Shown piece by piece: positions 21,082 through 30,147 of a DNA stretch of 64,000 nucleotides. The notes beneath the pieces are model-generated. The model saw nothing but the letters and a program-made list of their open reading frames with translations, was not told the origin of the DNA and searched no databases. Position numbers and translations under genes: made by a program. This DNA is from Entoloma clypeatum (taxonomy: Eukaryota > Basidiomycota > Agaricomycetes > Agaricales > Entolomataceae), in assembly GCA_963565915.1 (NCBI GenBank), contig OY751488.1:1550001-1614000 (forward strand), written 5' to 3'. The stretch's first letter is position 1, and every line of letters starts with the position of its first letter.

Positions 21082-21524
21082 CTAAAAGGAGTTTTCCCAA
21101 TCAGTGATATTCTGTATGAATTTGATTTTTAGAGAAAACAAATAAATGATTCCTCATAACATATTCCCTTTAGGAATAGCGGTTGTGGGAAAAACCCTTT
21201 TTGTCAGAAGTGTGTGAGGTACGATCAATGTTTCCACATGATGTGTACTAAGTCAATCCCCTTAGGGACGCTTCATGACAGGTACTTGTCGTAATGACGT
21301 TCCCAGGTTCATGTGAAGAAGTAAGACTCAGAACCTAGATCTTTCGATCGGTTCTTTGCCAACCAGGGTAGAGTGGGCAGGTACTCGCTGTTGCCAGTGT
21401 TTCCCAAGTCCCTCTGCTATCCGGGGCCCATAACCTGTTGAAGTTCCACCTGGGCGTTAGCCACAGATGTACTGAGCAACCAGCTACAGTGGAAGTACTC
21501 TACATAACCATTCTAGCCACTTAC
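21082..21524 (-). other. Candidate leader intron of Copia-2
   Basis: Donor GTAAGT (plus-strand acttac, 21519-21524) in the LTR and acceptor CCTTTTAG ending at 21082, with the same CTGAT branch-like site as Copia-1. Conserved position and signals in a diverged copy support the splice model. Confidence 0.5.
21423..21435 (-). other. Copia-2 half-tRNA-iMet primer binding site
   Basis: The same 13-nt sequence as in Copia-1, adjoining the 5' LTR, complementary to the anticodon arm of initiator tRNA-Met. Confidence 0.78.
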
Positions 21525-21744
21525 ATGGTTTGGGAGGGGTGAGGCTGGTGAGAGCGGTTGAGGCTGGTAAGAGCGATGGAGCTGGTTAAGAGTCAAGAGA
21601 CAACTTGTTGATATTGACAGTTTCCTGGTCTTATATACCATACTACTGTTTGTACCAACCAAACAAGTATGTAATTGAAGATGTGTAAAGGTCACGTGAT
21701 GTAGTCTAATCTAATCTAATCTACGTGATGGAAAAGTTTCAACA
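21436..21744 (-). repeat. Copia-2 5' LTR
   Basis: 309 bp. It differs from the 3' LTR at the U3 TATA flank (ccA/Gtac) and at aaT/Cgaag, both CpG transitions. Confidence 0.92.
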
Positions 21745-23214
21745 AATTGCTCTACCCGATCCTTCTGACTAATATTACTAGGCTCGCGAGGAATGTAGCC
21801 TCCGTCTGGCAAACGGATCCCTTGTGGGGTGGCTTTAATTTTTCCTTGCGCTAGATGCGTCTGAAGTTCGGTACACTCTCGAAGGAAATGGTGCGGCTTG
21901 TAGCAATAGTGACAACATCCCAGAGGCGCCCCACCACTGGGTGCCGCTCGCGGTTCCTGTTTGTACTGTTGCTGAGGGCCTGCCTGCATCGCTTGAAGCA
22001 TTTTCATAATTCCTTGCGTAGATTTCTCGAAGCCTTCAACTCTATCGGTCAACAATGCCTGACTCTGCGCCACAGACTCAAGCATTTGCTCAATCTTTAC
22101 CGCCGATGACGGATTGGACATAGGAATAGCGACATTGGAGGGAGTGGCCCGCGACGTATAATTATTGGAAGCAGTGAAACCGTTATGGTGCCTCGCCATT
22201 TTCTTGACAATTTCTATTATGTCACTCAAGTCTACGAGATTATCCTGATGTCTCACCGCAGGTGCCGCGGCATTATTTGCTGTGGCCGCGGTGTCCACCA
22301 TGGACAATCTCAACTTGACCACTTCTGCGAAGTCGTTGTTTAAACAACTCAAGAACCTCCCCACGAGCTCACGATTGGAGATACAACCATTCGCACCAGT
22401 CAGTTTCTTAGCTTCGGCTTTGAAACTACGTTTTAGGGACATAATTTCATCCAGATTTCCTAGTCCCAGACGACTGTGCTCCTTGCAGATACTCGATAAT
22501 CTGGCCAAGGTACCGTCACGTCCGCTCGCTACCACTGGGTAGTTGTTTATTAACTCTTTCTTATACTCCTCCCATGTTCCTTTAGCGTAGGAATCGAGGG
22601 TTGTCCATTCTTCTTCAGAGACACTATCTGCATAGCCTCCGATTAACTTTTTCTTTTCCACGATATTGGTTATACCTGCGTGGTCAAAGCAGATTTTGAC
22701 TTCATCAATAAATCTTAAAAGCTCAGAGGCTTTTTCTTTATCAAATCTCGGCGCTCCTCATTCACTTCGACACGGCATTCTCAAACCATTCCTTGGTGCA
22801 GTTGCAGCAACATTCTGTGTATTTGTAGCCATTGTATATGTTGACAATTGACTGTTAAGATTTTGATTTTGAGTTTGTATTGGTTGCACAATGAATACTG
22901 AATGCTCTCGCGATGCTAGTAGCCTTTCCGATTCAAGGTTTTCTAGTGTTCTCTTTCGAGTATGCTTTATGGGCTCTTCGAGAGGTCCTACTAGTTCTGC
23001 TCCTGCTTTCGATAGACTACGGGTCACGCGCTCGCGAGCCGTTTCAATAGATTGTGAATTTGTTGCTTTTGAAGATGACGCTTTTAGAGACGTTGTCTTT
23101 GGTTTATGACTACTCGCGAGACCTCTTTTATGAACTGGAGGCTTCCACGAGTTTGCTTTAACGTGTTTGCTGCTAGATGCAACAGTGGGTTTGCTTGTAG
23201 AGGACAGGGTTATC
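21745..23214 (-). pseudogene. gag: Gypsy-A gag, 5' part
   Basis: Open codons run from about 23214 (TLSSTSKPTVASSS) through ARERVTRSLSKAGAELVGP to the first in-frame ATG (MATNTQNV, near 22836), then a TGA at 22758-22760 (fits CGA), then APRFDKEKASELLRF and a 316-residue stretch to Copia-2. The later part has a helical capsid-like region and a single zinc knuckle (CHYCYKPHHFLREC), as expected for Ty3/Gypsy Gag. The true start is uncertain because no early ATG is seen. Confidence 0.8.
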
Positions 23215-23297
23215 TCTCAAGCGAGAACTATAACTAATTCCTTGAGAGGAACTGTATCGAGCCGATACTGAGTAAATTTGTTATTTTAGAACCACCC

Positions 23298-23314
23298 CCT
23301 CGCGGTGGGCTCCA
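23298..23314 (-). other. Putative Gypsy-A primer binding site
   Basis: On the minus strand TGGAGCCCACCGCGAGG begins two bases after a CA that would end the 5' LTR. TGG start and placement are right for a tRNA 3' end, but the tRNA is not identified, so the inner LTR edge (23317) is tentative. Confidence 0.4.
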
Positions 23315-23316
23315 GA

Positions 23317-24598
23317 TGAAACGAAGGAAGTGAGTCTGGGGATGAGCGCGAGCGATATCTCTATCACACACACAAACACCAAACACAACAACGAAGACCG
23401 AACAAGTCTCGTGATGTGTACTTCTCAATCGATATAGTTCGGGGTGATGAGTGGGATCACTCAGAATGCGACTCTTCCAAAACAACAATTGAATAAGTCG
23501 TTTAGCGATGGCTCGATAGGTCTCGAACAAGACTTAGAGATAGTTCTCAATAGATAATGAACCGAGGTTTGTGATTTCCGAACCAACAAGACTTTGCGAA
23601 CACGATCTCGACCAAATACGAACACGACAATGACCAATACGACCGATAGATAACACAATTTGACGATTGACAAGTTCTCGAACACACAAAACACAATTGC
23701 GACTGACTTCCGATGCAAACCAAACGATCTCGAGGCTTCAATGATACTCGCGAACGACAACAGATGCACAAGACAAATGCTATCAATTCTGGGGCACAAT
23801 CTAACCTAACCTATCTACCACGAAACTACGAGATTTTATACATGAGCAGCAATAAATATAGAAAAAGGTTGCATGTGGTATCGATAAATGGTATCCAGTC
23901 AAGTGACCTTCGCTAGAGTCATTTCGATGCGCCCATGTGGTAGACAACGCCACAGGTACGCCCCTTTTCCATATCCAAACCTCTGCCACACTGGAGAGGC
24001 CACTATTTCAATATCTTGGTTTTGCGATGTACCCGGGACGATGCCGATTAGTTACCGTGAGGTATCAGCTGCATCAATTAAGGGTCGCCTTGATAAGCCA
24101 CCCATCAGATTCGGTCCCTATCAAAGTTCACCATAAGGTCACGTTGATCACGACGTATCAAACCCGATCTCGGTCTGTATCATCCGATGTCATTTTGATA
24201 TTCCTGATATGGATGATTTGGACGTGGAGCACGGCGCACATTGACCAAACCTCTCGCGAGAATGTCTCCGGTCAAGCCCCGATGTATGGTAGACAGTGCT
24301 AGTGTCATCGATAACTCCAATATAACCCATCTCCTTGTTTCACGCTTCGTCGCGAGAGGCACTCGATAGTCTTTTCTATCTCGCAAGACGATCCCATAGC
24401 TCTCGAGTATCATAGCTAAGCCCATAGTGGTGACCAGCGCTATGTCCTACATTGCCAGGGTCGCTGGTCTCTCTCTCTAACGTCCCCACTAAGTCCTCAG
24501 AATCGGAGCTCATCTAGGACTCTCTATATCCCTTAGAGATAGTGTGAAAGGGTGCAAAACGCGCAGATTTTAGGCCTAGACGCATCGCGGCCTTATCA
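23317..24598 (-). repeat. Gypsy-A 5' LTR
   Basis: The part from 23568 to 24598 is proven by its match to 1-158 and 5911-6783. The part 23317-23567 is inferred from the TG start next to the putative primer site. If right, the LTR is about 1.28 kb, TG to CA on either strand. TCGCGA occurs near 23744, 24254 and 24350. Confidence 0.8.
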
Positions 24599-24696
24599 CC
24601 GAGTTCGGCAAGCTCCGATGTTTCATCATGAGTGCCTGGGCCCGGAACATGCCAGCTATATATCAATAGCCTAAACCTGCCACATCAAGTTCTTGT

Positions 24697-24795
24697 CCCC
24701 ACATCACCTTCTTCCACTCCCTCCTCCTCCCCCACATCACCTTCTTCCACTCCCTCCTCCTCCCCCACATCACCTTCTTCCACTCCCTCCTCCTC
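24697..24795. repeat. Tandem repeat, three 33-bp units
   Basis: Three near-identical C/T-rich units (ACATCACC at 24701, 24734 and 24767). In one frame they read SPSSTPSSSPT three times, but that open frame has no convincing ATG and continues into low-complexity sequence, so coding is doubtful. Confidence 0.85.
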
Positions 24796-24879
24796 CCCCC
24801 CTTCACGCGAGGTCCACGGAGCCCCCGTATTGGTAAGCACCCCACCTTTCCCGTCACCTCAGACCACTGACGCGCCGAA

Positions 24880-25275
24880 AACGGCAAGAGACATCCCAGC
24901 AACGACACGGGAACGGTGGGCGGCGCTCGAGAAAATGCACAGAACATGCGAGCATGGCAGGAAACCTGAGAAACAACACGGCCAAGGCGGGAGACACAGG
25001 AGGAACGGGGGGAGACGTGAGAAACAGTGCAGAGGTGGCGGGGCATGCGTGCAACACGACAGCGCGGACGCATCAGAACCGCAGGACATGCTAGAAACGG
25101 GATGGGACACACAGCAACGGCGGGAGGTGCGTGAGAAACGGCGAGGCACGCAACGAATGGCACAGGACACGCGAGAGCGGCAGGACACGCAAGCAAGCGG
25201 CAGGGGCGGGGGCGCGTGGATCCACATGGGAAAGGCGGGATGCACGCTGGCACGACGGGGGACGCTCTGTAACAG
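24880..25275. repeat. Degenerate G/C-rich minisatellite-like tract
   Basis: Loose repetition of elements such as ACGGCGGGA, GACACGCGAGA and GAGAAACGG, with very few T residues on the plus strand. No gene supported. Confidence 0.5.
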
Positions 25276-26458
25276 CGGGATGCACCTGTATTATTCGTAG
25301 TTACCGAATTAATAATGTTTTATTTCATTATTTGTTCATATAAACACAATTACACACATGGCCAAAGCAACAGGCAGGGTTATTGCCTGTGTGATATGAG
25401 TTGTGGCTAGCGTCAGGGATAAATGATTCAATTCTTGTGGCTAGAGCCAGGATACAGAAGGCTATATTATACCGCTAAGGCTCGTATATTAGTGTTTGTG
25501 AAGAACTCAATATGTACACGCACTTTGTGAGAGCCATCCGCCTTCGTCAATACTGGTGCAATCACCCGTCTCGGAAACAACCTCAAAAATCTCATAGTGG
25601 GACGCTGTCATGAACTCTATGTTCGAGGGCGGGGTGTGACAAGGTGAGTTGCAAAGGCCCTGCAGCATGGTGGTGGTGGTAACCACCAAAGTTGTGGAGA
25701 CGTGTTTTACCGATGGTCACATGTCACACATCAAGAAGGTTTTCAGCAAGCTTTGGCAAGCTTCAGCCTCTCCTCCCCCAGCCCAGGTTCACCAGGTTCG
25801 GACCTCAGGTCCAGGTCCAGCCAGCCAGTGAACCCGAACCTCGACAGAGGTTCAGGTTCACCAATTTGGCTGGACCGGACCGTGAACCTTGGGTCCGGTT
25901 CAGGTTCGAACCGGGTTCACATGGGTGACTTCTGGACCGGAACGTGGCCAGTATACCACACACCCCCCTCCACTTGTGCCCAACACCCACCTCTCGTGTC
26001 CAACGGCCGTCTCTCATGCACCTACCTGTTCCCAATGCCCTCCATGTGGAGGGCAATCTATTTTACCATTGTATATATAATATTTTATCTTGTTGACAAA
26101 TTTTAACAAAGAAAACCGAGTGAATCTTTGAGATAATTGAAGAGGTGCTTAATATAATTTACTGAATGTTATTAAGAACTGAAAATTAGCTCAAGGTCTA
26201 GATGTACTTAAAAATTAAGTAGCTCTAAAGCCAGTAGTCCAACAAAAGATGAAGACACTATAAGATGCAGGTTCCTAAAGACAAAGATGCTCAAAGATGC
26301 TCACACAATAGATGAACATGCTAAAGATGAACATACTGAAATGCTGATGCAGACAAGCAAAACAAACAGACATAAGGTCACATTTTTGCCACAAGGGAGG
26401 AACAGTAACATGCCAGCTACTTACTGTGGCTGAGGTGCAGTATAGTGCAGGTCCACAT
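25276..26458. other. Non-coding interval with GGTTC/GGACC-rich patch and minisatellite-like units
   Basis: No gene seen. 25790-25945 is packed with GGTTCAGG, GGTTCACC and GGACC words and ends GGACCGGAACGTGGCCAGT, similar to a patch at 29783-29900. 25975-26040 carries CCAACG-C-rich units like those at 61565-61720. The rest is AT-rich. Confidence 0.5.
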
Positions 26459-29400
26459 CTACTCTGAATTCTTGATGTAGGCATCGGCGAGAGGCTTGAA
26501 CTTGTGGATGGCCTCGAGGATGAACTGGATTGGGGTGACATAGGTCACATCAGAGGTCTCGGTAGCCCCGCAACCGCCGGTGAGCATACCAACAGCCCTT
26601 CCGAAACCATCGACCACGAGAGAGCCCGAATCTCCTTTGGCAGAGAAAGGACCAGATTTCTTGTCTACTGCGATGACGGCCAACTCCAGGGACACGATGG
26701 TGTTCTCCTTGCCGACATACTTGCGAATGTACGGTCTGAAGCCAAGCAGTCTACCCGCAGTAAGCTCCGTCGCCCTCCCCCTCTTGAGGACCGCGAGGCA
26801 AGGATCCCCGTTCTCGTCCAGCATCTTTGGCTTGCGCAACTCATCCTCCGGGACGGTACCAAAGACTTTGAGGAGGCGGTCGTCCGGGTATCTGAAGCCG
26901 CGGGGATTCCCAGAATTGGGATTCATCTTTCTCGTGAGCTCGATGGGAGTGTACTTCGTTCCGAGATCAATGAAGTTTCCGGGAAAGTTACTGGGGTTGA
27001 TCTTGGAAGGTTCAACTTCAAAGACAGCAATGTCTTGCGTAAACCGCTGCCTGGCCGTACCGACACCGGCGACGATTTGGGGAGAAAAGATGATGTGACC
27101 GAGAGTACGGCTCCGGTCAGAGGACCACTAGGCCAAGAGATTCCGGTAGAGGGTCCTGAGAGCCTTCTTCTTCTCCTCCGCCGCCCTCTTATCAGCTTCG
27201 GCAGCATTGACTATGACCTGATTAGCTGCGCTGGCTAAACGGCGGTCTTGCATTTCGATGATGATGTCCTGGTCCTCCATCTCTTGCTTGATGGTGCAAA
27301 GGTGGTGGTGGAACGAGAAACTGTCGAGGAGTAGCACGTTGCGTCTGGATTTACTATCGCGGGTGTGTTGGAAGGCTTCATTCACCCCTCGAGGGAAGAG
27401 CACATGACGGGCGGTGAGCCCGTAAAGCCTGTCGACGCCGTTAACTGCCATGAATAACGCAACAGTGCCTCCGCCCCAGGGTGTATCTTGCCCACAAATC
27501 GTCATGCCGAGGGTGGTGGTGAACGGCGCTCGTAAGGTTGCCGTGGGATCGGTGATGTCAGCGGGCGGACATCGGGAAAAACCCGAAACCCTCATGGGCC
27601 TCATTTGGTTTAGAGCGGAGTCAGTGAATGAAAATTTCCTCAATGAACATGGTAAACACTTAGCTTATTCAATGAACAAGATAACAGTAGATAATATATT
27701 TTACTGGTTCACTAAACAATGGTGCTGAAAAGTGAAAAGTAGATTAGATATTTCTAAATGCCATAAATGAAGTTCGTACAGAATTTGTTGAGATGGTGTT
27801 CCGTGAAGACTTTGACGAACTTGTGTGGATATTCGCCCGGATAAGTCACGCCCAAGGGGGAGCCATGACATGGCTGAGGTGTTCGGCAGAGGACTCGGAG
27901 TTATGTATGCCATTTGATTTGTTGTCGTGGGTAGAGGACTTAATTACGAATCATCTTCATCAGACTGCGAAACTTACATTACTGATTGATTTTGACGTGT
28001 CGACGAGCAACCTGGTAAACGATACGGTTGCGATACGGGGACATCCGATATTGAGTCCGACTTGGCAGGGACCCTACATTGTCCAAATTTGGTGGGATTG
28101 AGCTGCCTTATTTGCAGACGGTATCACAAACAGGCTGCCGGAAGTTGTGGGGTGGCTTCCGCTCAAGTCTCAATCTGGTTGAGGGTCGAAAGACTCACCT
28201 GAGTTCTTATTGTTAACTCGGAAGGACCTTGAGGCAGTGCCACGAAGATGTGACAGTCGTCACACCTTCGCCCAATAAGAGAGCCTCGCGCGACCTTGCG
28301 TCTTCAATCTTTCCTTCAACAAACAACCCCCATCTTCCCCCAAAACCCGTTGGATTGACAGAGGAAATCATTCAACAAGCGCGGATGTCACAATAGCAAC
28401 ATAATTTGAAAGTTCCGAATTCTCTATCTCCTTCGTACACTAACCGTTTTCGTTGGAGCACACTGAAGCAGGTGCCATTCTGCCATGCCGATAATTTGTA
28501 AATTCTTTAACTTTCGTTTCCCTGTCCTCGTTCACATCCCTTACACCACGCAGTCAATGGTTTCATTGGATAGGGAAGTGGCCTAGTGAGTCTTCCTTTC
28601 GACGATTTACAGATATAGAGGTTGACAAATATATTTCAGCTTTTGATATCAATCCAGCTACTATTCCGTACCCATGACTTTGACCCCCGCGCGTCGTACT
28701 TACCTATTCGCGAGGCCCGAGTCCGCCGCGGCATCTACGACAGCCCCCTTGTCCTTTCGCAGTCATTGTACATTTCGTGTTGTATTCCATAGCATATGAA
28801 TACATCAGTCTTGCTCTCGAGTCCATTGTCCGTGCTTGATTTGGTCCTCAAGAATAAATTTTGAATTTCGAGAGCTGCTCCTTATTGAGGGGGTTAGCAG
28901 AGCTTATGGGTAATCAATGAACCAGATAACACACCAATTAATATGCAATGAATCGGACTAAATCGACACCACTCGGAGAATTGTCATCTGAACCTCGTGA
29001 ACGCAATGAGAGTAATGTCTATAATTACCCCTCATAATGTATAATTATAACTCATTGGGTTACATTTAGTATTCGGGTTTTTCCCGATGGAAGGAGCGCG
29101 GGACCGGAAGCTTGGATGAACTTCGATTCGCGTAGCTCGACCTCAACGTCCCCGATACCGAAGCTGAGGAGATGCTTACATTGAGCGGCGACTCGGATGC
29201 CGATATCGTAGGAGAGGCGAGTGGGAGTAGGGTAAACGCCAACCCATAGGACGAGGTGTCCCTCAGGCTCATCGACGTAGGCGATGCGCATGATCTCGGT
29301 ACTGGACCAGTTGATGTCGTTCTGATTGAGGATCTCGTGCACCTTGAGAGCCAGATATCCTCTCAGGCGCTCTCCAAGAGCTCGTACTGTCCAGGGTTGC

Positions 29401-29578
29401 GAAGCTCTTTCGCCTGAGGGTAAACCTCGGGGCAGGGCGGGTCCAATGCCACACCTGTCCGAGCAATAAGCCAGGGATTGGAAGGGAGCCCCCAGTAAAA
29501 TTGCGTGGCCTCGCGTTCGGTGACAGGGGGCGGAATGAACAGAGAGGCGAAGTCTTCGCTGAATGAGAGTTCGGGCAT
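26459..29578 (-). pseudogene. Trypsin-like serine protease family gene, disrupted
   Basis: Starts MPELSFSEDF at 29578 with PPVTEREATQFYWGLPSN, typical of a mushroom protein family with an N-terminal alpha/beta domain and a C-terminal trypsin-like domain. A frameshift near 29365 moves the N-terminal domain to another frame (RGYLALKVHEILNQ to SGPALLPS). A 1.5-kb insertion (27573-29086) then splits it; without it the frame reads ALLPCPPADITDPT. The protease part has His in LYGLTARHVLFP, Asp in TQDIAVFEVEP and Ser in AKGDSGSLVVDG, so the catalytic triad was present, but a TAG at 27126-27128 interrupts it. Three separate lesions make this a pseudogene. Joining family members by memory is established knowledge; the lesions are visible. 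Confidence 0.85.
27573..29086. mobile_element. 1.5-kb insertion element with palindromic terminal inverted repeats
   Basis: Inverted ends CGGGAAAAACCCGAA (27573-27587) and its complement (29072-29086), each itself nearly palindromic (CGGG, five A, CCCG). Flanks are AT on both sides (27571-27572, 29087-29088); removing the element and one AT restores the protease frame exactly. Inside are subterminal direct repeats (CAATGAAC-AGATAACA at 27670 and 28915) and a 102-codon open frame (27793-28101) of no known type. No transposase seen, so probably non-autonomous and unclassified. Confidence 0.7.
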
Positions 29579-29782
29579 TCCTCCTACGGTCCAAACCCAT
29601 GTCTCAGAGACAGATACAAGGGGTAGGCGTCATGTGATCGGCGGACGTGTCTGATCATCGTTTGTGTAGAATCTGAGACGACAACCCAGCGTTGCCTCGT
29701 TGTGGCGCATTTTCGCATACAAGTTTTTTTCTGTACACTAACTGTGAAATCGGCGGTTTTTGAGCTTAAAAATTGGGTCCGG

Positions 29783-29900
29783 ACCTGGACCCCGAGGCCT
29801 CAGGCCTCAGGTGCGGGTGCTTGGACTGGACCCCTCGGTGCAGGTTCAGGTCCAGTCGAAAATGCCTGGACCCGGACCGGCCCGGACCGTGGCCAATGTA
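29783..29900. repeat. GGACC/GGTTC-rich patch
   Basis: Dense GGACC, GGTCC and CCTCAGG words ending GGCCCGGACCGTGGCCAAT, in the same orientation as the similar patch near 25790-25945. The interval 29601-30147 otherwise shows no gene. Confidence 0.55.
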
Positions 29901-30147
29901 ATATGTACTTACAAACATGTACAATGTATGTAAACGAGGGTCTTGTGTTTATGCTCACAGATCACGCGTGCACGAGCTGAGCACTGAGCGCTGAACCTTG
30001 GGGTGGCGGTCTCTTATCTGTAGGCGTTGTGGTCCCCTACAGACAACACTTATGTAAAATATGTTTGCACAAAAGAGCCCATACACAGACAGATACATCA
30101 AGTATAAGATAAGTACACAAAAAGCAAGAAAACTCAACGTTCAACCA

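Larger units (their letters stand above)
15979..21744 (-). mobile_element. Copia-2: nested Ty1/Copia retrotransposon
   Basis: A 5766-bp element with 309-bp LTRs (21436-21744 as 5', 15979-16287 as 3') and the target duplication aattg at 15974-15978 and 21745-21749. It is the same family as Copia-1 but clearly diverged. The two LTRs differ at only two sites seen, both CpG transitions. Gag is open; pol has one nonsense codon and a 45-bp in-frame loss in integrase. Confidence 0.95.
1..24598 (-). mobile_element. Gypsy-A: large LTR retrotransposon with two nested Copia insertions and two antisense genes
   Basis: Long direct repeats bound it. Positions 1-158 plus 5911-6783 match 23568-24598 with only three differences seen, and the repeat ends in CA at 24598. 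On the minus strand the order is 5' LTR, putative primer site, gag, protease, RT, integrase, polypurine tract, 3' LTR, which is Ty3/Gypsy order. Two spliced genes on the plus strand lie between integrase and the 3' LTR. Removing the Copias (159-5905 and 15979-21744) and one copy of each 5-bp duplication restores a continuous LTR and a continuous gag frame. The left end lies beyond the window, so the target duplication cannot be checked; on the right it would be the bases from 24599. LTR identity of about 99.7 percent means recent insertion, yet gag-pol carries several stops. Confidence 0.9.

Noticed and set aside
24697..24795. 33-bp tandem repeat, and the 20-bp array at 61565-61720, as CRISPR arrays
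   Set aside because: Units are directly adjacent without unique spacers, and the genome is eukaryotic.
24632..25300. 222-codon open frame as a gene
   Set aside because: It starts at GTG, is made of tandem and low-complexity repeats, and an equally long frame lies on the opposite strand.
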